Assembly: GCA_039105265.1 (NCBI GenBank)
Contig: JAPFFF010000012.1
Span: forward strand, 2,728,001 to 2,792,000
Direction: 5' to 3'
Origin: Tritrichomonas musculus
Taxonomy: Eukaryota > Parabasalia > Tritrichomonadida > Tritrichomonadidae
DNA: 64,000 nucleotides
Position 1 is the first letter of the stretch. Every line of letters starts with the position of its first letter. Below are positions 29,601 through 39,125 of this stretch, in pieces. The translations under genes were made by a program, and so were the position numbers. Under the pieces are notes generated by a model, which worked only from the letters and a program-made list of their open reading frames with translations, ran no database searches and had not been told where the DNA came from.

Positions 29601-30995
29601 TTATAAATCTACTTTTGACGATATAGCATTTTCTAATTTACTCCAATAATCAATCATAAACCTTATATTTTGGTCATTTTGATTTGGTATCTGACTTAAT
29701 GCGACATTAAAATCTTCAATTGAATTATTTTCATAATGAATTTCTAAGTATTCGTCAAGGAATTCAGGAATTTGTTCAATTTTTTCATATATCAAAAAAA
29801 TAACTTTGGAAACAAGTATAATATTGAAATTAGAATTTATTAGACCAAGGCATTTGAGGAAAAAATCGTTTTGATATATTTTTCTGATTAATTCGGCTGA
29901 GGAAAGTGGAATTACTTTCGTTGAAAAAATCAAAACTTGTTTCATAACGGATAATGCACTATTTTTATTTAAATTAATAACATCTAATATCATATCATCA
30001 TTTAAGATTTCTTTTTGAAATTCAAGCAGAATTGTTAGATATTTGATGAATAATTCTTTGCATGCAGAATTTGATGAATGTAAATCAAAATTTGCTCGTA
30101 TTTTATCAGGTATATTAAATGAAATTATCTTTTGAATTGTTGGCTGATCATGCAAATGACGAAGTGATTCAATACAAAAAGATAAATATGGGATGTAAAA
30201 TGATTCATCTACGTTTTTATTTCCAAGATAGAATGACACAGAATAAAAAAGATTCAAATTTTCACTCGAAATTTTTGGATGGGAAAAAAGAAAGCAGGCA
30301 GAATCGATATTACTTTTTGTGATATAATACATAATCCAAGCTGCTTGAGATACTGTTTGTTGTGTAAGGGGTATTTTTGACATATTAAAAATTATTTCAA
30401 GAGAAATTTCGGGCACAAGTGCATATTTTGAAAAATAAATCAAAAAATTAGTCTTATCAATTATATCTATACGTGCTTCCATGAATGATGAAATTGTATA
30501 CGTGGAAAAAAAATTACAAATAAATTGAATATTATTATTCTGTGAAAAAAGGGAATCACTTAAATGAATAATAGTAAATGATAAGTCGATTGAGTACTCT
30601 GGAGAAAATTCGTTTTTAAGCAATATACAAATTAAGTATTCATGAAAGTTAATGTCTGTAAACCTTTTGCAAATGCTATCATCTTTGGTAAGAAAATTAA
30701 GTAATTTACATAATAATGTTAATATTTTGGTTTCTTGACTTGACTTGAATAAACGAAGCAAAAAATTTTCCATAGAATTTGGTAAAATCGGAGTTAATGA
30801 TTTCTCGTTTTTAATAAACGTATTGATTCGCATTAACATTAAAAGCAATTGAGGTTCTAAGTCAAACTGTCGAAGTGCCAAAAGATATTCTTTAAAATAG
30901 TCTTGTACTGTTTTGTCAGCATTAAAAACAATAAATTGTTGATCTATATTTACTTCTTGATCATAGCAAACTGAGCTATCAAGCTTATATATCAT
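29601..30995 (-). CDS. Armadillo/HEAT-like helical repeat protein
   Basis: The protein has 464 aa from the ATG at 30993-30995. A longer frame reaches 31106 but only through a TTG, and the extra residues are AT-rich noise. The ATG lies 18 nt behind a perfect initiator, which decides the start. The whole protein is a series of amphipathic helices of about 40 residues with leucine and isoleucine cores, e.g. ENFLLRLFKSSQETKILTLL, as in ARM-type importin-alpha-like proteins common in trichomonads. No importin-beta-binding basic N-terminus is seen. Function, perhaps a transport or scaffold adaptor, is inference. Confidence 0.75.
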   Translation of the reverse strand: MIYKLDSSVCYDQEVNIDQQFIVFNADKTVQDYFKEYLLALRQFDLEPQLLLMLMRINTFIKNEKSLTPILPNSMENFLLRLFKSSQETKILTLLCKLLNFLTKDDSICKRFTDINFHEYLICILLKNEFSPEYSIDLSFTIIHLSDSLFSQNNNIQFICNFFSTYTISSFMEARIDIIDKTNFLIYFSKYALVPEISLEIIFNMSKIPLTQQTVSQAAWIMYYITKSNIDSACFLFSHPKISSENLNLFYSVSFYLGNKNVDESFYIPYLSFCIESLRHLHDQPTIQKIISFNIPDKIRANFDLHSSNSACKELFIKYLTILLEFQKEILNDDMILDVINLNKNSALSVMKQVLIFSTKVIPLSSAELIRKIYQNDFFLKCLGLINSNFNIILVSKVIFLIYEKIEQIPEFLDEYLEIHYENNSIEDFNVALSQIPNQNDQNIRFMIDYWSKLENAISSKVDL

Positions 30996-31803
30996 AAATT
31001 TAAGTATACAAATGAGTATCAAATTTAATAGAAAATTTTCAAAATTTATTTGATCAAATTTAATAGAAAATTTTTTAAGATGAAAATAAATTTTGAAATC
31101 ATACAAAGACTATTTGTAAAATTGATTTTAATTCTCTTAATGTATATATATATATACTATTTAATATAAAGAATATTAGTTATTTTATCTAAAATATCTT
31201 TAAAATTTATTTATATTGATTAGATAAAAATGATTTATTCTAAAATTTTCTGATTTGAGTCTCCATTCAAATGTTTTTCGTCTCAATTTTTTCTTTTCAA
31301 AATTTAGATCTTTATTATCTTAATTGTGCAAGATTAATCCATTCATAAGCTTGCTGGAGTGTATAAAATTAATGATCAAGTGTATATTATACAATGCATA
31401 ATTTATCATTAATGATTTGAAATAAAATTCAATTCTAAAAAAAATTTTGATAGTGTGGATTTGAAATTTATATATATATATATATATATATAGCATCGTT
31501 CCCATATGGTTTGGTTTGTTGAATTTGGAGGAATATTTATTGATTAGCATCAGTATTTTTTTCAAAAAAACAGATTATATCTTAAGACAGAATTCAAAGG
31601 TTTTACGCATTTTATATTACATTTGGCAAGCACGAAACTTGCATTTTCTTTCAATTTCCATATATTTTAATGGTCTTTTTAAAAATTTTTAACGTACTTG
31701 ATTTGTCTTATATTTTTAGTAACTTTATCTGAAAATGAATTTATACCTTTGTTGCTCCTTGTAAGACGATTTTTGGTAATTTTTTTGGGATAGAATTTTC
31801 AAA
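30996..31803. other. Divergent intergenic spacer with a (TA)n microsatellite
   Basis: AT-rich spacer between the ARM-like gene and the hydrolase gene. A (TA)n run lies at about 31468-31492 and a shorter one near 31142-31156. The initiator of the minus gene is at 31010-31015. No other feature is seen. Confidence 0.6.
31010..31015 (-). promoter_or_regulatory. Initiator TCATTT of the ARM-like gene
   Basis: The minus-strand sequence CTCATTTGTATAC matches TCAYTW. The expected +1 A (31013) lies 18 nt before the ATG. Confidence 0.65.
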
Positions 31804-32652
31804 ATGATTTTATATTTATTTGCCATTATCACCAATTCAAAAGGTAAAATTTCTTTGCCTTTATTATTTGAAGATGAGGATATTGCAGCATATAGACTTC
31901 ATGAAAATTTATGGATGTTTTATACTAAAAAAGAATTAACAAACGCCATATTTATTATTGAAGGTAGAGATAAAGCATTGATAATTGATTCGGGAACTTA
32001 TGTTAAAGATCTTCCTTCAAAAATATCCAAAATTACCAAAAAAACTCAAATACTTGCTCTAACACATGGACATTCCGATCATTCTGGATCTGTAAATCAA
32101 TTTAAAACGGTTTATATAAGTCCATCTGATAAACAAATGCTATTTGATTATAAAGGAGTCATAATTGAGGTTGATGATGGAGATATAATTGATATAGGGG
32201 AAAAAACAATTCAGGTAATTGGATTGTACGGTCATACAGAAGGTTCAATTGGTTTTCTAGATATTGAAGATAGATGGTTATTTACTGGTGATGCCATTGG
32301 ATCATCCTCTTTATGGATGCAAACGTCTTCTCTACCTCTTGAAGCTGCTCTAGATGTTTTTTGGAGAATTGAAGATATTGAAGATGGATTTGATGAGATT
32401 TATGTTGGTCATTATGCAGAACTGGATTGTATTGCAAATATGACATATGTTAAAAAGATGGAAAAGTTGGTTGAGACTATTTTATACACAAAAGGAAATT
32501 ATACGATACAACCATTTGGTTTACCTTTCTTTCCAAATGTTGTTGCAGTGTCATTAAATGGTGTTCAGATTGTTTTTAACATAGAAAATTTATATTACAA
32601 AAGTAAAGCAGAAGACGAAAAAATCAACAAACAAAATAAAGAAGATTATTGA
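31804..32652 (+). CDS. Metallo-beta-lactamase-fold hydrolase (glyoxalase II-like)
   Basis: The protein has 282 aa. The Zn-binding motif THGHSDHSG lies near residues 93-101, with the further ligands GHTEGS (His, about 145), FTGDAIG (Asp, about 164) and VGHYAEL (His, about 205), so all expected metal ligands are present. NAIFIIEGRDKALIIDSG is the usual N-terminal strand pair. Family members hydrolyse thioesters, lactones or phosphoesters using two metals; the substrate cannot be read from the sequence. The N-terminal MILYLFAIIT is hydrophobic but short. Similar genes are frequent in bacteria, so lateral gain is possible. The start overlaps TTTTCAAAATG, a loose initiator. Confidence 0.9.
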   Translation: MILYLFAIITNSKGKISLPLLFEDEDIAAYRLHENLWMFYTKKELTNAIFIIEGRDKALIIDSGTYVKDLPSKISKITKKTQILALTHGHSDHSGSVNQFKTVYISPSDKQMLFDYKGVIIEVDDGDIIDIGEKTIQVIGLYGHTEGSIGFLDIEDRWLFTGDAIGSSSLWMQTSSLPLEAALDVFWRIEDIEDGFDEIYVGHYAELDCIANMTYVKKMEKLVETILYTKGNYTIQPFGLPFFPNVVAVSLNGVQIVFNIENLYYKSKAEDEKINKQNKEDY

Positions 32653-32693
32653 TGATTAATTTGTTATTAATCTTTAATTAAGTTTAAATTTAA

Positions 32694-33407
32694 TTAGGAA
32701 AAATTGTTATTGTCTAAATTCTCTTGAAAGCTACAGGAGCATCTAGTAGAGTTTGCACAATCACTTTGCTTGTCAAAGATCATTGTGTCCAAAGCCTCTC
32801 GATGTCTATAAGAAGGTCCAGTGGAGACACGATTATTTTGCGGTTCGTGTAAATCCACTGGATCTCTTGTAGAATCGAGAGGTAAGGGACACGAGAATTC
32901 ACCTGAAGGCGGGAATTCGGTATTACTAGAGTCATGTAGATCATCAGAAAAAAATGGGTAATCTGGATCATCAAATGAATTTGTATACATGTCATCAAAT
33001 AGTGGCATCTCTTGAGTGTAATCCACGAAATCACTTGTAGATTCGGGAGAAAAGGGGCATGAAGATTCATCTGAATTACTAGTGTCATGTAGATCATCAA
33101 ATAATTGCGGTTCTTGAGTAGAAGAAAGCTGATCATGACTGAATGAGCTTGTAATGGAAGTTTCAATTTCTAATAAATGTGTTGAAGCATTAGCTTTTAG
33201 AGGAGGTGGGGAACAAGGCGAAAAACTTTGAGAATTGTCAACGCATGGGCCATGGCCGCCGATATTGTATTTTTGGTAGTCGTTAGTTCGATCATTCTTT
33301 TTTTGTTTAAAAGGTGGAAATATTTTTCCACCCTTAAGAGCATAATGATTAGTAATGGAAAAAGGATTTTCTTTTGAGCCGACAACTAAAATTGATCCCC
33401 AAGGCAT
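32694..33407 (-). CDS. Acidic serine-rich protein with short internal repeats
   Basis: The protein has 237 aa from the ATG at 33405-33407 (MPWGSILVVGSKENPF). A longer frame extends to 33593 but is AT-rich and hydrophobic in a way typical of noise; TCTCACCAACAATG precedes the chosen ATG. The N-terminal part (1-65) has a short conserved-looking start with GGKIFPPF. Residues 85-200 contain related acidic units around LFDDLHDTSNSDE, LFDDMYTNSFDD and FSDDLHDSSNTE, each with CPxxPxST nearby. It ends in CSCSFQENLDN. Low-complexity acidic blocks could act as activation or docking regions. I do not recognise the family. Confidence 0.65.
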   Translation of the reverse strand: MPWGSILVVGSKENPFSITNHYALKGGKIFPPFKQKKNDRTNDYQKYNIGGHGPCVDNSQSFSPCSPPPLKANASTHLLEIETSITSSFSHDQLSSTQEPQLFDDLHDTSNSDESSCPFSPESTSDFVDYTQEMPLFDDMYTNSFDDPDYPFFSDDLHDSSNTEFPPSGEFSCPLPLDSTRDPVDLHEPQNNRVSTGPSYRHREALDTMIFDKQSDCANSTRCSCSFQENLDNNNFS

Positions 33408-33662
33408 TGTTGGTGAGATTTTTTTACAAAAAAAAAAAAATAGCAAAAACCTCCACAATTTATTGAAAATATTGAAAACTTCATATAACATATACATCAT
33501 ATATCGATAAATTAAAATAATATACGATTTTAATATATTGATTAATAATAAAATTTTTAACTTTTTCATAAAAAACAACATGGTCAATATCATTTAGCCT
33601 ATTAGGTCAATTTTAAAAATTTACAACAAGAAATTTTCAATAATTTCGCCTTGTTTTTATAA

Positions 33663-35060
33663 ATGAGTGATCCCAATTCAGAAGAGAATCAAGCCATTAA
33701 GATCAAAGCTGAGCAAGGAGATGTAGAATCGATGTACAAGTATGGCAAGATGCTACGTGATGGAGATGGATTTGATGAAGATAAACAAAAAGCAGCAAGT
33801 TATCTCAAAATGGCATCAGACCAAGGTAACTCTGATGCGATGCTTAGTTATGCCTTTATGCTTCGCAATGGCGAAGGAGTTGATCAGAACATTGAAGAAT
33901 CCGCTCGTTACTTAAAAATGTCGGTTGACAAAGGGAACAAAACCGCCATGTTCAATTACGGTGTCATATTACGAAGTGGGGAAGGAGTACCGACTGATAA
34001 AGAAGCTGCCTTTAAGTTATTTAAGCAATGTTCGGATGACGGCGATGCAGACGCGATGCTTCTTTACGCACTGATGCTTCATGATGGCGAAGGAGTTGCC
34101 GAAGACAAAGTTGAAGCCGCGAAGTACTTCAAAATGGCAGCTGACAAAGGCAACTCAGATGCGATGTTTATCTATGGTGTCATGCTACATAACGGCGATG
34201 GAATCGAAGTCGACAACAAAGAGTCCGTCCGTTATTTGAAGAATTCAGCCGATGCCGGAGATTTGAATGGAATGGTCAATTATGGTCTATTATTGAGAAG
34301 CGGAGACGGCGTCGCTGAAAACAAGAAAGAAGCAGCAAAATACTTCAAAAATGCAGCAGATAAAGGCGAAGCTAACGCGATGTATTTGTACGGAATAATG
34401 CTGCACGACGGCGAAGGTGTTGGTCGAGATTTGAAAGAAGCTGCAAAGTACTTGAAAATGGCAGCTGATAAAGACAACACTGAAGCGATGTTCATTTACG
34501 GCGCAATGCTTCGTCGTGGCGATGGTGTAGAGACAAATAAGAAGGAAGCGTTGAAGTATCTAAAACGAGCAGCTGATGAAGATAACTCAAACGCAATGCT
34601 CATTTACGGTATAATGTTGAGCAACGGCGAAGGCGTCGCTGTCGATAAAAAAGAGGCTGCAAAATACTTGAAAATGAGCGCGGATCACGGCAACTCAAGC
34701 GCAATGGTGAGCTACGGAATAATGGTGAGAACTGGCGACGGTGTGGCTGCCAATAAGAAGGAGGCAATCTCGTACTTTAAGAAGGCTTCAGATGACGGAC
34801 AGTCAGACGCAATGCTCAGCCTTGGTCTCATGTTTTATGAAGGCGACGGAGTCAGCATCGACAGGAAGAAGGCGGCACACTACTTCAAAATGGCTGCTAA
34901 CAAGGGAAACGTGAACGGAATGTTCATGTATGGGATGATGCTCCGTGATGGTGACGGAGTGCAGGCTGACTTGAAGAAGGCTTTCAAGTACTTTAAAATA
35001 GCTGCTGAAAGAGGAAATCCAAACGCAATCAATGAGTTATCTAGATTCCCAAGCAAGTAA
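33663..35060 (+). CDS. Sel1-like repeat protein (12 repeats)
   Basis: The protein has 465 aa composed of twelve Sel1-like repeats of 36 residues (pattern AMxxYGxMLxxGxGVxxxxxEAAKYxKMAADKG). They run from residue about 12 to about 450 with almost no other sequence. Sel1 repeats are paired helices that form a solenoid for protein binding. In trichomonads they often occur fused to TKL kinases; here the solenoid stands alone. No signal peptide is present. The repeat DNA varies enough to exclude very recent expansion. Confidence 0.93.
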   Translation: MSDPNSEENQAIKIKAEQGDVESMYKYGKMLRDGDGFDEDKQKAASYLKMASDQGNSDAMLSYAFMLRNGEGVDQNIEESARYLKMSVDKGNKTAMFNYGVILRSGEGVPTDKEAAFKLFKQCSDDGDADAMLLYALMLHDGEGVAEDKVEAAKYFKMAADKGNSDAMFIYGVMLHNGDGIEVDNKESVRYLKNSADAGDLNGMVNYGLLLRSGDGVAENKKEAAKYFKNAADKGEANAMYLYGIMLHDGEGVGRDLKEAAKYLKMAADKDNTEAMFIYGAMLRRGDGVETNKKEALKYLKRAADEDNSNAMLIYGIMLSNGEGVAVDKKEAAKYLKMSADHGNSSAMVSYGIMVRTGDGVAANKKEAISYFKKASDDGQSDAMLSLGLMFYEGDGVSIDRKKAAHYFKMAANKGNVNGMFMYGMMLRDGDGVQADLKKAFKYFKIAAERGNPNAINELSRFPSK

Positions 35061-35139
35061 ATAAATAAAAATTAATAATTTTTTCTTTTGTTTTTTATTC
35101 GTTTTATTTAATTTTGTTTATGTTTTGGTTTTATTTTCC

Positions 35140-35310
35140 TTTTTGTTTTAGTTTTGCTTTAGTTTATATTTTTATATTAGTTTTAGTTTTGCTTTAGTTT
35201 TAGTTTTGCTTTAGTTTTAGTTTATATTTTTGTATTAGTTTTAGTTTATATTTTTGTATTAGTTTTGTGCTTGATTAAGTTTAGGTTTTGGTTTTAATTT
35301 GTTTTAGTAT
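35140..35310. repeat. Degenerate T-rich minisatellite (TTTTAG / TTTTGCTTTAG)
   Basis: Interspersed TTTTAG, TTTTGC and TTATATTTTT words are arranged in overlapping duplications directly behind the Sel1 gene. The G count is too low and the period too irregular for telomeric repeats. Confidence 0.7.
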
Positions 35311-35411
35311 TTGTTTAAACTGGTTAGTTTTTCAGTATTTTTCTTCTTTGGTATATAAAAAATAATATATGGAAGGTTTTGAATAAATACTTGGAGGATA
35401 AACCTTTTGCT

Positions 35412-35825
35412 GTTTTGTAAAATACGGCTATTTGGTCGTTCATTGGATAGTTTATTTTACAAAACTTCTAAGGCTAATTTCAAAAGTGCAACTTTTTGAA
35501 TACTTTACAGAAATGATCTTCAAGTATTGCATACGAATTCCCACCTCTGATTTCAGTTTTACTTCAAAAGTTTTAAAATCATGGTTACTTAACATTGGAA
35601 TGAGATATTAATTATTATATTTTTTTGGTTCATTCTTTATAAGATTTGCGATCTATTTGTTTTTTGATTTCAAATAAAAGTTATTCAATATCCATTTCTG
35701 CAGTATACCGTACTTGAAGATTTTTTATGTAAAGTATTCAAAAAGTTGCACTTTTGCAATGTGCCTTCGAAGTTTTGTAAAATAAACTATTCAATGAACG
35801 ACCAAATAGCCGTATTTTACAAAAC
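35412..35825. mobile_element. Long fold-back (palindromic) element
   Basis: Arms of about 120 bp (35412-35533 and 35702-35825) are reverse complements at roughly 90%, around a loop of about 170 bp. Each arm starts with its own smaller inverted repeat, GTTTTGTAAAATA ... TATTTTACAAAAC. The structure is a nested palindrome without coding capacity. It could be a fold-back transposon or a recent inverted duplication. Confidence 0.7.
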
Positions 35826-36278
35826 TGCCGAAGAGCAAGTTATTCAATTTAGAATCTTGAATAAAAGAGATATTTCTTATTCCAACAGTTATTTTTTTAA
35901 TAAAAGTCTTTTATTCTATATCGAATATATATCATATTTCCTGATTTTAGCTGGAAAAAATTTCAAATTGAATGACAACACGCATTCTGAAATTTCTATT
36001 TGAGTGATTTCAAAATGCATGTAAACATTCATTTCCAAACAAAGTGTGATTCTCTGAGTTGATTATGATGTAATACATTGATACGTAAAAATTTACTGAT
36101 AGAATAAGAAATAAATCAATTATTCAAGATTTTTTGTAATTGAACAAATGTTCTTTGAAAAAAAAAATGAAATAAATCTCTGGAGAATTTTTAGGACAAA
36201 TGGGAAAAAAACATATGTATTTATAAAATAATGTTCTAAATTTTTAAATTTTTGACTCATATTCTAATTTTAAAAAAG

Positions 36279-37113
36279 TAGACCTATCCACAAATCAAAA
36301 ATCGTTTGTTGAACGTTTATTGAAAATTTGCGGACAACAAACTTTTTGTGAATATCTTAAAATTCTCAAATAATAAAATATTTGTAAAAAAGCTAATTTT
36401 TGCATCTATAAAACATTTTCGAGGACAATATTTTTTAAAAAATTATATTAACTTCAAATGATATAAGCAAACAATTAAAAATAGATGCAAATAGCTTATT
36501 ATCAAATATAAGTATTAATAAGAACAAAATCGACTATATCAATAATATACTTTATAATTCAATGTTTGATAAGAATTTTCTATTTTATTTATGTTTTCAT
36601 AGATGAATTATGTAAAAAAAATTATGATCATTTCAAATTTAGAAACTAAAATTTTATTTAACCAATATTTTCATTAATCATTTTAAACAATACAATCTAA
36701 ATCATATGAATTTTGCATATACAACTGATTTAAATCGTAAAAATCAAATTTTTTTCATTATTATCCTTTTTCAAAATATTTACTCTGTTCTTTTATGTAC
36801 ATTCAATTATAAATTTTGATCTTTATTTAAAAACAGCCAAATCATTAATTAATTTTTTTCTTTAAAAAACATATATTTTTTAAGATATTGGAACAAAAAA
36901 AATTGAAACATAAAGCAAATAAACGTTTTGTTTTTGAACAAAACGTTTACCAAAAAACTTAAAAAATTACGGACGATACCGCTTATTTGCAAAGAATGGG
37001 ATATTTAGAAATAATTAAACATTTGAGTACATAAAAATGTTCACAAAAAGTTTTTTGTCCGCAAATTTTTAGTAAACGTTCAACAAACGATTTTTGATTT
37101 GTGGATAGGTCTA
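36279..37113. mobile_element. TA-flanked TIR element, about 0.8 kb, non-coding
   Basis: Terminal inverted repeats of about 72 bp differ at about three positions. They begin GACCTATCCACAAATC and run through AAATTTGCGGACAA. Both ends are bordered by TA (TA-GACC ... GGTC-TA), as for Tc1/mariner target duplication. The interior is AT-rich and has a small hairpin near 36920 (AAACGTTTTG ... CAAAACGTTT). There is no transposase frame. The near-identical arms suggest recent activity. Confidence 0.8.
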
Positions 37114-37385
37114 GTAATTAGAAATAATGATATTAACCTAATCAAAAAAAACTGATTTCAACACAACAAAAAATAATTTATAAGAGATACTGACTATAAA
37201 CATATGAACCAAAATTATTGACGCCGCGTAAATGCTGAAATATTCAAGAATCATTAATGATAATAATAAAATAAGTGTGCCAGGCTTATTGTAAATACAA
37301 TACTTAAAAATATTCTTTTAATGACAATATAAATAGTATATCATGAAGGAAGCATATTTTATTTTATTAATAGATGATTAATGTT

Positions 37386-37984
37386 TTATATGATATTTGA
37401 TAAATCAAAATTAAAAGGATTATGGCTATTATCATCAAATATTGGAATTAAATTTTGATTAATATTGGTACAATTCTGCAATGAATTTGCATTGCTTTGT
37501 TTTTTCGCATTGTTTTTAGAAGATGTAAACGGTTTAATTTTTACATCATAATAAGAATCCAAAAATGAATATTTATCAGACAATATATCAATCTTTTCAT
37601 GTACTTTCATCTCTTTTTTTACTTTTTTCCTGATCAATATATGATATCTGTTCCTAAGTCCAACTTCAGTTCTTCCTTTGAAAAATCTTTCATACCTTTT
37701 CCATTTCTTTCCTTCTTCTTCAACTTTTTTAATTAGTAGATCATCTTCTTCTTTAGTCCAATCAGAATCATTATTAATTCCATAATCTAAATAATGAAAA
37801 TAGCGATCTCTGCATTGCCTTGCATTTCGATTATAGCCATGATTCCTCATTAATGATGTTACTCCAGCCCAATTATTTTTTCCTAATAAGCATACAAATT
37901 TTAAAATTAATAAACTTCTTCTTCAGTGAAATAGTTTATAAGCTTTTTGTTTTTTGAAACGCAATTTTCATATAAAGAAGTCAT
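37386..37984 (-). pseudogene. Two-repeat Myb (SANT) DNA-binding protein with a frameshift in repeat 1
   Basis: The ATG at 37982-37984 opens a short frame (MTSLYENCVSK...INYFTEEEVY) that stops near 37907. The neighbouring frame continues at once with a perfect Myb helix-turn-helix (LILKFVCLLGKNNWAGVTSL, then RNARQCRDRYFHYLD). A second repeat follows (DWTKEEDDLLIKKVEEEGKKW ... RNRYHIL). From an internal ATG at 37850 the last 154 codons are open and hold the recognition helix of repeat 1 and all of repeat 2. One single-base shift separates the two parts. It may be a young pseudogene, a programmed shift or a sequencing error in the A/T run. The intact protein would be a Myb regulator of the trichomonad R2R3 type. 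The tail after residue 90 is N-rich. Confidence 0.7.
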
Positions 37985-38315
37985 CTGCATTACTCAATCT
38001 GTAAATTGTCATCTTTCTCAAAAGATTAAATATGCGATCAACTTTAAGTGACGATCAAGATTAACTTTAATTCAAATTTGAATTGCTTGTTAAATATTTT
38101 CAATATTGAATAAGTCGAACTAATTGAAATATTCAGAGTAATCAAATGATTCATTTGTAAACTATTGAAAACATTGAAATTACTATCATTTTATGTGTAT
38201 ATCTAAAAGTTTTGTTTTTGGATCAAATCTTCTTTTACTTTGCAGTTTAGACTGGTAAAATTTGAAATAAATGTTTTTTTCAATAATAATATTTCCAACA
38301 TTTTTTATATTTTAC

Positions 38316-38697
38316 TACCCTTCTCCCACAAAATTTCGCACAAGGGTAGTTTTATAAAAGGATAATTTATATTGAAAAAGTACGTTTATTTTTATAATAT
38401 TACAAGAAAATGATTTATTTGGGGAAGTTCTTGAGATCGTGAAATATAAACGAAATATGTTTATATATCCTTATTAAAGAATGATTATACAAATTTTCAT
38501 CGAAATTCGTTAACCTCGATTTTCGTGATATTTAATTATGTCTTCATTCATTAAATTTCAATGCACAATCTCTTTATATTGAATTTAAAATCCAAATACT
38601 ATTATACATTTATGCTAATTATAAACTAGGTTTAAAAAAAATTACCATTTTATTCTTTTAAAATTACCCTTGTGCGAAATTATGTGGGAAAAGGGTA
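38316..38697. mobile_element. TA-flanked element with self-complementary TIRs
   Basis: The 382-bp element has ends TA-CCCTTCTCCCACAAAATT and the reverse complement of TA-CCCTTTTCCCACATAATT. The TIR of about 36 bp has three or so mismatches. Each TIR is itself a small hairpin because ACCCTT at its start pairs with AAGGGT at its inner end. No coding sequence is present. Confidence 0.75.
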
Positions 38698-39105
38698 TTT
38701 TTAAAAAAAAAGAAAAGAAAAACTAATAACAAAGCTTTATGGTTACTATATCCATGAAGTTATTCAATGTGAAATATAATACGTATGGTAATAAATGATC
38801 ATTTTCAAATTTTTACCAAAGTAATATTAAAAAAATATTCAAATATATGTTCTACAATGCTGATTGATTCAATATATAAATATAATTATGATTTTGTATT
38901 ATGATAATAATTGAAAAAAAAAACTCTGACGATTATTTGAGCTTTTTTCAAGCGTAATAATCACTTCTCAGATTTATTTATGGAAATGATTGGATTTATA
39001 TTTTCAAAATTTAGAAATAATTTATAAAAAATTTTGAATTGCTATTTGTTCAGAATTTTGATCATAAAATTGTAACATGTTTTGATCAAACTTTAATATA
39101 TCAGA

Positions 39106-39111
39106 TCATTT
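39106..39111 (+). promoter_or_regulatory. Initiator TCATTT of the citrate-lyase-ligase-like gene
   Basis: TCATTT matches TCAYTW. The expected +1 A at 39108 gives an 18-nt leader, the same length as for the ARM-like gene. Confidence 0.7.
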
Positions 39112-39125
39112 TTTAAATAAGAAAC

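Larger units (their letters stand above)
35061..37385. other. Long intergenic region with a T-rich minisatellite and two inverted-repeat elements
   Basis: About 2.3 kb. From the Sel1 gene outwards: a degenerate TTTTAG/TTTTGC minisatellite (35140-35310), a fold-back element (35412-35825) and a TA-flanked TIR element (36279-37113). No gene is supported; an 85-codon frame at 35746 lies partly in the fold-back arm and is spurious. Confidence 0.7.
37985..39125. other. Divergent intergenic region with a TA-flanked element
   Basis: AT-rich DNA of 1.14 kb between the Myb gene and the citrate-lyase-ligase-like gene. It holds the element at 38316-38697 and the initiator at 39106-39111. Nothing else is seen. 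Confidence 0.6.

Noticed and set aside
31003-31106. N-terminal extension of the ARM-like protein
   Set aside because: It needs a TTG start and lies upstream of the initiator that fits the ATG at 30995.
33408-33593. N-terminal extension of the acidic protein at 32694
   Set aside because: It is rich in F, I, L and Y from AT-rich DNA and lies upstream of the better ATG preceded by TCACC.
35140-35310. Telomere-like repeat
   Set aside because: The TTTTAG/TTTTGC words are irregular and lack a G-rich strand.
37865-37910. 33-nt GT...AG intron in the Myb gene
   Set aside because: Its removal would delete the conserved repeat-1 helix and would not change frame, since 33 is a multiple of three. A frameshift fits better.
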